From Syntrophobacteraceae bacterium (GTDB lineage: Bacteria > Desulfobacterota > Syntrophobacteria > Syntrophobacterales > Syntrophobacteraceae): a stretch of 64,000 nucleotides of DNA. The DNA lies in contig JALOPI010000002.1 of the NCBI GenBank assembly GCA_025453975.1, forward strand, positions 1 through 64,000, written 5' to 3'. Within the stretch, counting starts at the first letter, position 1. Each line of letters opens with the position of its first letter. The notes under the pieces were generated by a model. The model had not been told where the DNA came from, did not search any database, and worked only from the letters and a program-made list of their open reading frames with translations. Shown here piece after piece: positions 35,254-44,805 of this stretch. A program made the translations under genes and the position numbers.

Positions 35254-36855
35254 TTAAAATCTCAGGTTGCCGAAGGCCGGCTCGCCAATGGGTGTGAGCA
35301 TGCTCACTTCAAAGGCCATGGCCAGCCAGTCGCGGATCTCGCTGAACTTGAGGACCCGGTCGCTCAGGAGTCGCGCCGCGCAATAGAAGGGGTGAGCCTC
35401 CCCGTCGTACTTTTCCATCATCTGCTGGCGAAAGGCCTGCTTTTCGCCTTCGCTCATGGGATTCCCCTGACCGGCCCGCTTGCGCTCCTCGATGGTGAGG
35501 AGCACCTCGGCCGCCGACCGCCCGCTCATGACCGACGTCCTGGACCGCATGGTGTGGAACAGGAAATGAGGCCGATAGGCACGACCGCACATGCCATAGT
35601 TGGCGGCGCCGTTGTCGGGGCCGATGACCAGCTGGATACGCGGGACCTGGGCGCACGATACCGACCGCACCATATCGGCCCCGTACTTGCCGATGCCCAT
35701 GTGCTCGGACTCCGAGCCCACCATGTAGCCGGGCGAGCTCTGAACGAAAAGAAGGGGGACCTTCTCCTGGGAGCACCGGACGATCCACTCGGTGGCCTTG
35801 CGGGCCGCCTCGTGGAAAATGATCCCCAGGGCGTTGGATGCGATGATGCCCACGGGAAGCCCCTTGATGCGCAGCTTGCCCGCCACGATATTGTCCCCGC
35901 GGCCAGGGGCATACTGGCTCTTGTACTCGATGAAGTGGCTGTCATCGGCGATGGCTTCGAGGAAGCTCCGAACGTTCATGCCCTGGTGGATCTTGGCCGG
36001 AAGCATCTCGTAGATGGACTCCACCGGGACTCGAGGCGGCACCTCGGCATAGCGGTGGGTCTGGAGCTTCTGGGGGGGCTCGAGGGAGAGGATCTCCCGG
36101 ACCTTGAGAACCGCTTCGTCCTGGTTGCGGCAAAAATGATCGGCACCACCCGAGATCTGGGTGTGCACTCTGGCCCCTCCCAGGTCCTCGGCTGAAATCA
36201 CCTCGCCCGTGGCCGCCTTCACCAGGGGTGGACCTCCCAGGAAGGAGTAGGACATTTTGTCGATCATGATGGACTGGCAGGCCATGAAGACGATGTAGGC
36301 CCCGCCGGCCGTGTTGCCGCCCGTGCTGAGCGTGATCTGCTTCAAGCCCCTGGCCGACATGCGGGCCATGTTGTAGAACATGGACCCGAAATGCTGGTCA
36401 TCGGGAAAGACATCGGCCTGCATGGGCAGATAGGCCCCGCCGGAATCCGCGATATAAACGCAGTTCAGACCGCAGCGCTCGGCGATGGCCTGGGCCCGCA
36501 TGTGCTTCTTGAGGGTGATGGGAAAATAGGTGCCGGCCTTGACGCGGCTGTCGCTGGCCACAATCATGGTCCAGTTGCCATGGATCCGGCCGATTCCCGT
36601 GATGATGCCGCCGCAGGGTACGTCATCCACCTCCGGGTAGAACATGCCGAATCCGGCCAGCCGGCTCAGCTCGAAGAGCTCGGTGTCCGGGTCGATGAGC
36701 TTGCGGATGAGCTCCCGTGCGGGCTGTTTTCCCTGCTTGGTCAGCCGGTTGACGGCCGCCTCCCCGCCGGTCCAAATGGCCTCATAGACCTTCCCGTCCA
36801 GCTTGAGCTCTTCGTTCTCCCAGAAAGCCCGATTCTCCATCCTCGCATCAGTCAT
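35254..36855 (-). CDS. mccB: Methylcrotonyl-CoA carboxylase, carboxyltransferase (beta) subunit
   Basis: The 533-residue protein belongs to the acyl-CoA carboxyltransferase family and matches MCC beta best: G-G-I-I-T-G-I-G-R, V-K-A-G-T-Y-F-P-I-T-L-K-K, D-S-G-G-A-Y-L-P-M-Q-A-D-V-F-P-D, G-G-P-P-L-V-K-A-A-T-G-E and E-D-L-G-G-A. It would transfer carboxyl from biotin to 3-methylcrotonyl-CoA, or work in reverse. The biotin carboxylase and biotin carrier are not in the window. It is in a same-strand cluster with methylglutaconyl-CoA hydratase and isovaleryl-CoA dehydrogenase, which supports leucine/isovalerate breakdown. Confidence 0.88.
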   Translation of the reverse strand: MTDARMENRAFWENEELKLDGKVYEAIWTGGEAAVNRLTKQGKQPARELIRKLIDPDTELFELSRLAGFGMFYPEVDDVPCGGIITGIGRIHGNWTMIVASDSRVKAGTYFPITLKKHMRAQAIAERCGLNCVYIADSGGAYLPMQADVFPDDQHFGSMFYNMARMSARGLKQITLSTGGNTAGGAYIVFMACQSIMIDKMSYSFLGGPPLVKAATGEVISAEDLGGARVHTQISGGADHFCRNQDEAVLKVREILSLEPPQKLQTHRYAEVPPRVPVESIYEMLPAKIHQGMNVRSFLEAIADDSHFIEYKSQYAPGRGDNIVAGKLRIKGLPVGIIASNALGIIFHEAARKATEWIVRCSQEKVPLLFVQSSPGYMVGSESEHMGIGKYGADMVRSVSCAQVPRIQLVIGPDNGAANYGMCGRAYRPHFLFHTMRSRTSVMSGRSAAEVLLTIEERKRAGQGNPMSEGEKQAFRQQMMEKYDGEAHPFYCAARLLSDRVLKFSEIRDWLAMAFEVSMLTPIGEPAFGNLRF

Positions 36856-37045
36856 GTCGCATCCCCTTGTCTTCTGACCAAACTGAGCGATAAGCCTTCA
36901 GCCCCCGGAGTCAGCAGGGCCATGCGGCCCACGGTCTGTCGAAGCGCCTGATCCGTTGGAAGGTCGCCCCGGCGCCGCATCCCGTGGAAACCATGGATCT
37001 GCCGCTGACAACCGGCTGCTGAAAGCTGATCGCTCGACTTGAGTT

Positions 37046-37825
37046 CTACTTCCCCCTGTAGACGGGTTTTCTCTTCTCACGGAACGCCGCCAGACCTTCC
37101 AGCCGGTCCTCGGTGGGGATCAAGGTCCAGTAGGCGTTGGACTCGATGGCGAGGCCGGTTCCGATGTCGGTCTCGAGACCGTTGTTGATGGCATACTTGG
37201 CTTGCTGGATGGCGATGGGACCCGTCTCGCGGATCATGGCCGCCATGGCCCGACATTCGTCCAGAAGGGCTTCGGGTGGGCAGATCTTGTTGGCGAGACC
37301 GATCTCGAGGGCTTCGGGCGCTTCCACCCGTCTTCCCGTGAAGATGAGCTCCTTGGCTTTGCCCCTCCCCACCAGCCTGGGCAGCCTCTGGGTTCCGCCG
37401 GCTCCTGGAATGATGGCCAGCCGGGTCTCGGTCAGGCCCATGGACGCCGCCGTCGAGACGATGCGCAGGTCGCATCCCAGGGCCAGCTCCGTTCCGCCAC
37501 CCAGGGCGATGCCGTTCACGGCGGCGATGACCGGTTTGCTCATGTTCTCGATGAAGGTGAAAAGATTGCGGATGGTATAAATGAACTCGCGAACCTGCTG
37601 CTCACTGAGCGTCGCCCGTTCCTTGAGATCGGCTCCGGCGCAGAAGGCCTTCCCGGCGCCTGTGATGATGACCACCCGGACTTCGTTGTCGAAATGGATC
37701 GCCTCGACCTTTTCCTTGAGCGCCCGCAGCATCCCGAAGTTGAAGGAATTCATCGCTTCGGGCCGGTTCAGGGTCAGAAGAGCCACCTGATCTAGTCGCT
37801 CTTCCAGGACCAGTGATGCTTCCAT
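37046..37825 (-). CDS. Methylglutaconyl-CoA hydratase (AUH-like crotonase)
   Basis: The 259-residue crotonase has A-F-C-A-G-A-D-L-K-E-R-A-T, G-I-A-L-G-G-G-T-E-L-A-L and the catalytic region L-T-E-T-R-L-A-I-I-P-G-A-G-G-T-Q-R-L-P-R. The end I-P-T-E-D-R-L-E-G-L-A-A-F-R-E-K-R is like human AUH, which hydrates 3-methylglutaconyl-CoA to HMG-CoA. It lies 16 bases after the isovaleryl-CoA dehydrogenase gene, so both are one operon with mccB downstream. Confidence 0.87.
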   Translation of the reverse strand: MEASLVLEERLDQVALLTLNRPEAMNSFNFGMLRALKEKVEAIHFDNEVRVVIITGAGKAFCAGADLKERATLSEQQVREFIYTIRNLFTFIENMSKPVIAAVNGIALGGGTELALGCDLRIVSTAASMGLTETRLAIIPGAGGTQRLPRLVGRGKAKELIFTGRRVEAPEALEIGLANKICPPEALLDECRAMAAMIRETGPIAIQQAKYAINNGLETDIGTGLAIESNAYWTLIPTEDRLEGLAAFREKRKPVYRGK

Positions 37826-37841
37826 GTTGCCCTCCCGATGG

Positions 37842-39026
37842 CTAGCGTTGCGCCTTCCTGGCGAATTCCTCGCGGGTGAGCTCCCGGGCGATGATCATCC
37901 GGCGGACTTCGCTCGTCCCAGCTCCGATCTCGTACAGCTTGGCGTCGCGCCAGAGCTTCTGGACCGGGAATTCCAGGCAGTAGCCGTACCCGCCGTGGAT
38001 CTGCACACCCTGATCGCACACCCAGGTCGCCATCTCGCCGGCGAAAAGAATGGCCGCAGCGGCCTGACGGGTGAGCTCCGTCCCTTTTCCGCCCCTCTTG
38101 GAGCTTTGAGCCACGGTGGCGGCGCGGTAGACCAGGAGGCGAGCCGCCTCGGTGCGAGCATACATGTCCGCCAGCTTCTGCTGGATCATCTGGAAATTGG
38201 CGATGGGCTGGCCGAACTGCTCGCGCTCCACGGCGTAGCGGATGGAATAATCCAGGGCCTGCTGAGCCATGCCGACGGATCCCGCCGCCAGCACGATGCG
38301 CTCGATGTCGAGGCCGCTCGTCATGACGTGGACACCCATGTTCTCCTGCCCGACAAGATTCTCGGCCGGCACTTCACAGTTGTCGAACACCAGCTCGGCC
38401 GTCGGGGAGCCGCGCATGCCTACCTTCTTGAGCTTTCTGGAGACGGCGAAGCCGGGGTACTCCTTCTCGACGATGAACGCGCTGATGCCCTTGGCGCCCA
38501 GGTCGGGCTCGGTCTTGGCGTACACCAGGAGCGTGTCCGCCACGGGACCGTTGGTGATGAAGATCTTGCTGCCGTTCAGAATATACTTGTCACCCTTTTT
38601 GACCGCACGCGTCCGCAGGCTCATGGCGTCGGAGCCGGCATTGGGCTCCGTCAAGCCCAGGGCGCCGATCTTCTCGCCCCGGATGAGGGGAGGCAGGTAT
38701 TTCTCCTTCAGCATCTCATTGGCGTTCTTATGAATATTGTTGGCGCAGAGGTTGGAGTGAGCACCGTAGCTCATGGCCAGGGCCGGGCAGATGCGGCTCA
38801 TCTCCTCGATGGCCAGCGCCTGCATGAGGACGTCGCCGCCGAGGCCGCCGTACTTCTCGTCCATGGTGATGCCCAGAATGCCGATGTCCGCGCATTTCTG
38901 AAAAAAATCGGGAGGAAACCAGTCTTCTTCGTCAATCTTCTCCTGCAGGGGGCCCAGCTCCTGAACGGACCACTTGTAAACCGTTTCCCTGATCATGCGT
39001 TGTTCGTCGGTCAATTGGAAATCCAT
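37842..39026 (-). CDS. ivd: Isovaleryl-CoA dehydrogenase
   Basis: The 394-residue acyl-CoA dehydrogenase matches the isovaleryl group: A-M-S-Y-G-A-H-S-N-L-C, T-E-P-N-A-G-S-D, W/F-I-T-N-G-P region (F-I-T-N-G-P), G-M-R-G-S-P-T-A-E-L, and S-G-L-D-I-E-R-I-V-L. The Glu in that last motif (E242) is where isovaleryl-CoA dehydrogenases carry their catalytic base, unlike straight-chain enzymes with a late Glu. FAD-bound, it passes electrons to ETF. It heads the operon; an AT-rich promoter region lies upstream. Confidence 0.93.
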   Translation of the reverse strand: MDFQLTDEQRMIRETVYKWSVQELGPLQEKIDEEDWFPPDFFQKCADIGILGITMDEKYGGLGGDVLMQALAIEEMSRICPALAMSYGAHSNLCANNIHKNANEMLKEKYLPPLIRGEKIGALGLTEPNAGSDAMSLRTRAVKKGDKYILNGSKIFITNGPVADTLLVYAKTEPDLGAKGISAFIVEKEYPGFAVSRKLKKVGMRGSPTAELVFDNCEVPAENLVGQENMGVHVMTSGLDIERIVLAAGSVGMAQQALDYSIRYAVEREQFGQPIANFQMIQQKLADMYARTEAARLLVYRAATVAQSSKRGGKGTELTRQAAAAILFAGEMATWVCDQGVQIHGGYGYCLEFPVQKLWRDAKLYEIGAGTSEVRRMIIARELTREEFARKAQR

Positions 39027-39643
39027 TACATTTCTCCCCTCGTGGATTGTAGCGTTGAGCTCCTATGGAGCGCGTTCACTTCCATCGAGGCTCCGCTTGC
39101 GGCGGGACCTCCTGCCACTTGGCACTGTCCGCATGAGCTTCCGAAAGGGGCCTGGTCTTCAGCGGGAGCCGTCGGCGGGGAGTTGGTGGATGAGCCGAAA
39201 GAACGCATCGGCAGCCGGCTCGCTACCCCCCCCAGGTCCTTCAGTTAAGGATTTGTTAATATCAAATTTAATGAATAAATCAAAAACTAAATCGCTGGAC
39301 TTCGGTCTCAGGGGCCCCGGGTGTCATGAAACGATGGGTATTCCGGAGTGCATCCGGCGTGGACGACCCTGCGCGCCCAAAGGTTGTTAAATGATTTGAA
39401 ACAATGGTAGCTTTTGTTTAACATTGTCTCACCTGTTCCACTCCTGTACGCGGCTTTCAGCTTGACCGCTCGACGTCCGATGTTCAGGGCGGGGCTTGAA
39501 CCGCCCGCGAGGGCTCAACGGCCTCGAAGCTGGAATGGGATCACGAGGGCTCGTGGGCCTGGCCGCCCGCGATGGGAGCCCCCCGGATGGTGCGGAACCG
39601 TCAGGAGAGTGGACGAGCGAAGTCGCCCGAGAGAAGGGGAATC
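39027..39643. promoter_or_regulatory. Divergent control region between ivd and the CoA-transferase gene
   Basis: The stretch 39240-39296 is strongly AT-rich compared with its surroundings and should hold the ivd promoter. A GTTAAA/TTTAAC inverted pair flanks 39386-39421 and may be an operator. I see no gene in this region of about 600 bases. Confidence 0.45.
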
Positions 39644-41515
39644 ATGATCCGAAAATACTGGCCCGACGATTACTTGATGAAGCGGCGTTCCGCGAAGGAG
39701 GCTATCGGCAGGATCAAGCCGGGCCAGCGCGTGTTCATTGGCACTTCCTGTGGCGAGCCCCAGCACCTGGTCAAGGAGCTGGCCGCCCAGTCCAGCCATT
39801 TCACGGACATCGAGGTGGTTCGGCTCCTGAGCCTCGAAACGGCGCCCCTGACGCTCCTGGCCAACGAGAAGTCGAGCAACGCCTTCACGATCCGCTCGTT
39901 TTATTCAGGATCGGGCATTCCCCGGGCGCTTTCGGCCAATCGCCGTTTCTTCACGCCCATCAACCTCTCCGCCGTACCCCGCCTGTTCATGAGCCACCAG
40001 ATCCCCGTCCACGTGGCGCTGATCCAGGTGTCTCCGCCCGACGATTTCGGCTGGATGAGCCTCGGGATTTCGGTGGATGTGACCCTCTCCGCGGCCCAGT
40101 CCGCCGACCTGGTCATCGCCCAGGTCAATCCCCGGATGCCCCGCGTGCTCGGCCGTTCCTTCATCCACGTGGATGACGTGGACGTGATCGTGGAGCATGA
40201 GGAGGACCTCCTGACCGTGGGGGACGTGGTGGAGCTGGAGGCCGGAAAGATGATCGGGCGCTACGTGGCCAAGCTCGTGGAGGATGGATCGACCCTCCAG
40301 CTGGGCCTGGGAGCGACCCCCCAGGCGACTCTCCTGGCCATGGAGGACAAGAACGACCTGGGGGTCCATACGGAGTTCCTGACGGACGGCCTTCTGGGTC
40401 TCATTTCCCGGGGCGTCATCACCAATCGGAAGAAGGGGGTGAACGAGGGCAAGATCGTGGCCAGCAGCGCCATCGGCACCGCGAATCTCTATGAGTACCT
40501 CCATGACAACCCGGCCATCGAGTTCCATCCCTCGGACTACGTGAACAGTCCGATGGTCATCGCATCCCACAACAACATGGTTTCACTGAACGTGGCGACG
40601 GTCATGGATCTCACGGGACAGGTGGCGGTGGATGCGCTGCCCTACAATCATTTTTCCGGTGTGACGGGGGTGCTGGATTTCGTGAGGGGGGCCGCCCAAT
40701 CCCCCGGCGGAAAGTCGGTGCTCATGATCGTTTCCACGGCCCGGGACGGCTCCATGAGCCGCATCGTGCCGACACTGGAAGACAAGGCGGTGGTGGTTCC
40801 GAGGAGTGACGTCTATTACGTGGTGAGCGAGTTCGGCGTGGTGAACCTCTTTGGCAAGAGCCTTCAGGAGCGCGCCATGGCCATGATCAGCCTGGCCCAC
40901 CCCAATTTCCGGGACGAGCTGTTTCATCGGGCCAGGGAGCTGGGGCTCATCGGGAGCGATCGCTCCCTGAAGGAGTCCATTCAGGCCGTCTACCCGCTGA
41001 AGTACGAGGAGACGATCACGATCGGCGACCACAAGGTCACGATCCGTCCGGCCAAGCCCGTGGACGAGCGGAGGCTGCAGGAGCATTTTTACAACCTCGA
41101 CAAGAATGACATCCTCTCCCGGTTCTTCCACAAGAAGACGAGCTTCATCCGGGATGACGTGGCCTCCATGTTCCAGATCGACTACACGCAGGAAATGACC
41201 ATGGTGGCCACCATCGGGGAGCTGGGCTTCGGGAGGATCATCGCCGTGGGCGGCTATGTGCTGGATGCCCGGAGAAACCTGGCCGAGGTGGCCTTCTCGG
41301 TGACCAAGGACTGGAAGCGCAGGGGGCTCTCCAAGCGGATCCTGGAGAAGCTGGCCGAGGCGGCCAGGGACAACGGCATCGAGGGGCTGGTGGCCTACAC
41401 GTCCCTCAACAACAAAGCCATGATCGGCCTCTTCAGGACGCTGCCCTACAAGGTCAGTCTGGCCGCCGAGGATGACATGGTGGACCTGGTCTGCCGCTTC
41501 GACGAGCTGCCGTGA
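39644..41515 (+). CDS. Acetyl-CoA hydrolase/transferase fused to a GNAT acetyltransferase domain
   Basis: ATG 39644 has AGAAGGGGA upstream; the frame extends further 5' without family match. The 623-residue product has two parts. Residues 1-440 are a CoA-transferase of the acetyl-CoA hydrolase/4-hydroxybutyrate CoA-transferase type, with the probable catalytic Glu in L-G-V-H-T-E (E244) and S-E-F-G-V-V-N-L-F-G-K-S later. Residues 450-600 form a GNAT domain with the acetyl-CoA loop K-R-R-G-L-S-K. The fusion suggests CoA transfer combined with protein or small-molecule acetylation, or self-regulation. Divergent from the leucine cluster, it may supply or remove CoA for it. Confidence 0.9.
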   Translation: MIRKYWPDDYLMKRRSAKEAIGRIKPGQRVFIGTSCGEPQHLVKELAAQSSHFTDIEVVRLLSLETAPLTLLANEKSSNAFTIRSFYSGSGIPRALSANRRFFTPINLSAVPRLFMSHQIPVHVALIQVSPPDDFGWMSLGISVDVTLSAAQSADLVIAQVNPRMPRVLGRSFIHVDDVDVIVEHEEDLLTVGDVVELEAGKMIGRYVAKLVEDGSTLQLGLGATPQATLLAMEDKNDLGVHTEFLTDGLLGLISRGVITNRKKGVNEGKIVASSAIGTANLYEYLHDNPAIEFHPSDYVNSPMVIASHNNMVSLNVATVMDLTGQVAVDALPYNHFSGVTGVLDFVRGAAQSPGGKSVLMIVSTARDGSMSRIVPTLEDKAVVVPRSDVYYVVSEFGVVNLFGKSLQERAMAMISLAHPNFRDELFHRARELGLIGSDRSLKESIQAVYPLKYEETITIGDHKVTIRPAKPVDERRLQEHFYNLDKNDILSRFFHKKTSFIRDDVASMFQIDYTQEMTMVATIGELGFGRIIAVGGYVLDARRNLAEVAFSVTKDWKRRGLSKRILEKLAEAARDNGIEGLVAYTSLNNKAMIGLFRTLPYKVSLAAEDDMVDLVCRFDELP

Positions 41516-41546
41516 GCCCTCGCGCTGGCGGTCGAGGCGTTTCGGG

Positions 41547-41568
41547 GTCCCCCCGCTGATGGGGGGAC
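41547..41568 (+). terminator. Hairpin after the CoA-transferase gene
   Basis: A perfect 8-bp stem GTCCCCCC/GGGGGGAC (41547-41554 and 41561-41568) with a 6-base loop lies 31 bases after the stop. No T-run follows. Confidence 0.5.
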
Positions 41569-41604
41569 TCTGACGGGGTGCCCCCCTCGGAACGGATCCG
41601 TACC

Positions 41605-41640
41605 GGATTTCAGCCCATGCAGGCAAGTCGGCTGAAATCC
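41605..41640. repeat. Perfect 11-bp inverted repeat
   Basis: GGATTTCAGCC (41605-41615) and GGCTGAAATCC (41630-41640) are perfect complements with a 14-base loop. It could be a second hairpin of the same terminator region. The remaining sequence to 41930 shows no gene. Confidence 0.5.
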
Positions 41641-41930
41641 CAGAGGATGGCTTGGATTCTGACATCGGCGGGCCGGGGTGCCCGTGGGCCATGCACTGAA
41701 CCGCCTGACCCGTCAGGCCCTGTGGAATCCCGCCTCAGGCTCGACCCGTTTTTCTGGGTGGACACAAGCGTCATCGCTCCCCTTCATCCCCGTACGCCGC
41801 GGTGTCACCGTTCCAGGCTGTGACGACGCGCTCGCTCTGGAATCATTCCCCAGCCCAGGATCTCGGCTCCAAAGCTTGCCGGTCTGGTCTCCTGTTCTTA
41901 TATGAATAATTTAGACGTGCCACAATCGCC

Positions 41931-41960
41931 TTGACTTGATCGGTAAAAAGTGATTTTAGA
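41931..41960 (+). promoter_or_regulatory. Sigma-70 promoter ahead of tRNA-Leu
   Basis: TTGACT (41931-41936), 18 bases, then TTTAGA (41955-41960), 31 bases before the tRNA. It may also read into tig and clpP. Confidence 0.5.
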
Positions 41961-41991
41961 AAAAAGTTTACGGATTTCGCTGAGGTTTGCT

Positions 41992-42074
41992 GCGAGAGTG
42001 GCGGAACTGGCAGACGCACTGGACTTAGGATCCAGCGGGCAACCGTGGGGGTTCAACTCCCCCCTCTCGCACCA
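41992..42074 (+). tRNA. tRNA-Leu (TAG anticodon)
   Basis: An 83-base class II tRNA has acceptor GCGAGAG/CTCTCGC, encoded CCA, anticodon loop CTTAGGA between CTGGA and TCCAG, a short variable arm, and T-arm GGTTCAACTCC. The anticodon is TAG. Confidence 0.96.
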
Positions 42075-42142
42075 GAGGAAGTCGCTGCCAGCCAAGTTCT
42101 CCATAATGGCATTTCCCATGGTTGAAAGGAAGGTCTGAAGAG

Positions 42143-43483
42143 GTGGAATTGAACGTTTCCGTGGAAGATTTGAGCCCCAGCCAGAAAAGACTTCACGTGG
42201 AGATCCCCGCCAAGAGGGTGCAGCAGGCCATCGACAAGCGCTATCGCGATCTGTCCGGGCAGGTGCGCATCAAGGGCTTCAGGCCGGGCAAGGTTCCCAG
42301 AAATATTCTCAAATCCTATTACGGCAAATCGGTCGAGCACGAAGTCACGGCCCAATTCATCGAGGAGTCGTTTCCCCAGGCTCTTCGGGAATCGGATATC
42401 AAGCCGCTGGTCGAGGCCGAGGTGGATGAGAGCAAGTTCGACGAAAAGGGGGCCCTCGTTTATGCCGCCGTCGTGGAAGTCTGCCCGCCCTTCGAGCTGG
42501 CCGGTTACAGGGGGCTGCCCATACGGCGCGCCGACACCGCCGTCAGCGATGAGATGGTCCAGGCAGAGCTGGAGAGGCTTCGGGAGCAGCATTCGGAGCT
42601 GAAGTCCATCGATTTGGAGCGCGGCGTCCGCTATGGGGATGTCGCGGTCATCGATTACCGCTCCTGGTTGGAGGGGACGGATCCCACCGACGAGAAGCCC
42701 TCCGAGCAGATGATCGAAGTGGGCAAAAACAGTCTGCATCCGGATTTCGACGAGCATCTGGTGGGGCACTTCTCCGGCGACAGTCTGGGCTTCGTCCTGG
42801 ATCAGCCCGAGGCGGAAGGGGCTGAAGGGGAGTCTTCTCGGCAGGTCCGGTATGAGGTCACGATTCGGGAAGTCAAGGAAAAGACGGTTCCCGATCTGAA
42901 TGACGAATTCGCGCAAACTGTCGGACAGTTCGACACGTTGGAGGTTCTCCGGCAGGAGATTGTCAATCATTTGCAGCAACGTATGGACGACCAGAGCAAG
43001 TCCGATGTGCGCAAGCAGATATCCGATCAGCTCCTGGAAATGATCCGGTTCGATGTCCCGTCCAAGGCCGTCGAGAAGGAGGTGGATCACAACCTTCGAG
43101 CTTTCCAGTATCAGTTCCAGAGCCAGGGGCTCAAGATCGATCCGACCATGCTGGACACTCCCGAAATCCGGGGGGATTACCGGCCCCAGGCCGAGCGCAA
43201 TGTCCGACTCAGCCTCATCCTGGGCCGCATTGCCGAGGAAGAGGGCTTGACGCTGACGGATGAGGAAGTTGATGAAGTGCTCCAGGGCGTGGCGAGGGTG
43301 GCCCGGATGCCCATCGACGAAGTCAGGGAAAAGTACGCCGACAATCCGCTGGTGGAGCAGGCGAAGGAAGCCAGGATCAAGGAAAAGGTTCTCAGCCTCC
43401 TCGAGGAGCATGCCGTGTTTACCGAAGGGACTGCCGAGGCCGAGGCCGCACCGGATACGGCGGAATCGAAAGAACAGGAGTAA
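42143..43483 (+). CDS. tig: Trigger factor
   Basis: I chose GTG 42143, 8-9 bases after AAGGAAGG; TTG 42122 is the extreme start. The 446-residue ribosome-associated chaperone and peptidyl-prolyl isomerase starts with [13 protein letters not shown] and has the ribosome-binding signature G-F-R-P-G-K-V-P. The isomerase domain (about 150-240) and a long helical C-terminal domain follow. It is first of the tig-clpP-clpX-lon protein quality cluster, 4 bases ahead of clpP. Confidence 0.95.
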   Translation: MELNVSVEDLSPSQKRLHVEIPAKRVQQAIDKRYRDLSGQVRIKGFRPGKVPRNILKSYYGKSVEHEVTAQFIEESFPQALRESDIKPLVEAEVDESKFDEKGALVYAAVVEVCPPFELAGYRGLPIRRADTAVSDEMVQAELERLREQHSELKSIDLERGVRYGDVAVIDYRSWLEGTDPTDEKPSEQMIEVGKNSLHPDFDEHLVGHFSGDSLGFVLDQPEAEGAEGESSRQVRYEVTIREVKEKTVPDLNDEFAQTVGQFDTLEVLRQEIVNHLQQRMDDQSKSDVRKQISDQLLEMIRFDVPSKAVEKEVDHNLRAFQYQFQSQGLKIDPTMLDTPEIRGDYRPQAERNVRLSLILGRIAEEEGLTLTDEEVDEVLQGVARVARMPIDEVREKYADNPLVEQAKEARIKEKVLSLLEEHAVFTEGTAEAEAAPDTAESKEQE

Positions 43484-43487
43484 AGGG

Positions 43488-44105
43488 ATGTCGCTCATTC
43501 CTATCGTCATCGAGCAGAGCAGCCGTGGAGAGCGGGCTTTCGATATCTATTCCAGGCTCCTCAGGGACCGGATCATTTTTCTGGGAACGGCGGTCACGGA
43601 TGACGTGGCCAATGTGATCATCGCCCAGATGCTGTTTCTGGAATCGGAGGATCCGGACAAGGATATTTACTTTTATATCAATTCTCCGGGGGGGCTGGTG
43701 ACCGCGGGCCTCGCCATCTACGACACCATGCAGTACATCAAGCCCGATGTCTCGACCCTCTGCATGGGGCAGGCGGCCAGCATGGCGGCTGTGCTCCTGG
43801 CCGCGGGGGTGAAAGGAAAGCGTTACGCGCTGCCCCATGTGCGCATCATGCTGCACCAGCCCATGGGGGGATTTCAGGGTCAGGCCACGGACGTGGAAAT
43901 CCAGGCTCGCGAGATCCTGAGGCTGCGCGAGGAGCTGAACCGGATCCTCATGGATCACACGGGCAAGACCTTTGACCAGATCGAGCGAGACACTGATCGC
44001 GATTTCTTCATGTCCGGGGATCAGGCCAAGGAATACGGCCTGGTGGATGAAGTGATCGCCCGTCGCTTGGTCGCGCCCCAGGGGCAGAAGCTGACCGTCA
44101 CATAG
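43488..44105 (+). CDS. clpP: ATP-dependent Clp protease proteolytic subunit
   Basis: ATG 43488 follows AGGAGTAAAGGG; the frame upstream lies in tig. The 205-residue serine protease has the catalytic Ser98 in G-Q-A-A-S-M-A and His123 in M-L-H-Q-P-M, with an Asp near 172. The N-terminal [16 protein letters not shown] is typical of ClpP. It works with ClpX. It is separated from tig by 4 bases, so both are probably one transcript. Confidence 0.97.
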   Translation: MSLIPIVIEQSSRGERAFDIYSRLLRDRIIFLGTAVTDDVANVIIAQMLFLESEDPDKDIYFYINSPGGLVTAGLAIYDTMQYIKPDVSTLCMGQAASMAAVLLAAGVKGKRYALPHVRIMLHQPMGGFQGQATDVEIQAREILRLREELNRILMDHTGKTFDQIERDTDRDFFMSGDQAKEYGLVDEVIARRLVAPQGQKLTVT

Positions 44106-44117
44106 TCTGTCTGAAAC

Positions 44118-44174
44118 GGGAAGGGGCTGCCGTCGGAGCCGGTTCGGGGCTTGCGGATCCGGCAGCCCCTTCCC
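44118..44174 (+). terminator. Long hairpin after clpP
   Basis: A perfect 15-bp stem (44118-44132 with 44160-44174) lies 12 bases after the clpP stop; its loop is 27 bases. No T-run follows. The remaining gap to 44700 shows no gene. It contains a sequence near 44493-44530 (A-G-A-T-T-T-C-T-C style with CTTCGCTGCGCTCC) that looks like a common intergenic repeat. Confidence 0.6.
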
Positions 44175-44745
44175 GAGGAGCTTTCCTCCGGTACATCCCC
44201 TCTTTCCGAACGCCCCAGAGGGAGCGCCCCTCGAAGCATACGCCTTCCAATTTCCGGTCGATTGCCCCGGCTGCCGGCCTTGAGCGGCTTGAGGACTCAC
44301 CGAGGAAGGATCTGAATCAGTTCAAGTTTCCGCCTGGATCTTTCGAGTTGAGTGCTGTGCCGGATCCTTTCGCGGCTCAGCGCCTTCGCCACTTGCAGGG
44401 CGGGGTGGAAGTGGTCCCTCGGATGATGCCCGAGAACGGTCCCTTCGAGCGATAGCGAGAAATCTCGATCTTCGTGATCACTGGATTCCTGGAGATTTCT
44501 CTCTTCGCTGCGCTCCGTTGAAATGACACAGGATATTCTCGGGCAGCCTCCTGGAAGATGGTCGGAGCCGCCCATCCCCACGGCCTGAGAGGCGCAGTTA
44601 GCCGGAGGTGAGGCGGGAGATCCCCCGGGCTGGCCCATCATGCCGATGAACCGGCCAGGCGCGGACGATTTCAAGTAGCTAATTGGGAGCCCCGTGTTTA
44701 TAATAGAATCGCTTGTATCTTTGTGGTTCTTGGCATGAAGTTTTC

Positions 44746-44781
44746 CAGCACCATTCTGCGTCGAAAATGTTTTCGGTGCTG
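44746..44781 (+). promoter_or_regulatory. Leader hairpin upstream of clpX
   Basis: CAGCAC (44746-44751) pairs with GTGCTG (44776-44781), and CGAAAA (44762-44767) pairs with TTTTCG (44770-44775), so two stems stack with a 10-base bulge on the 5' side. It ends 24 bases before the clpX start. A TATAAT at 44698-44703 is a probable -10. The hairpin would sit in the mRNA leader. Function is unknown. Confidence 0.45.
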
Positions 44782-44805
44782 TCTGGATACACGAGGAGGG
44801 TTCGA

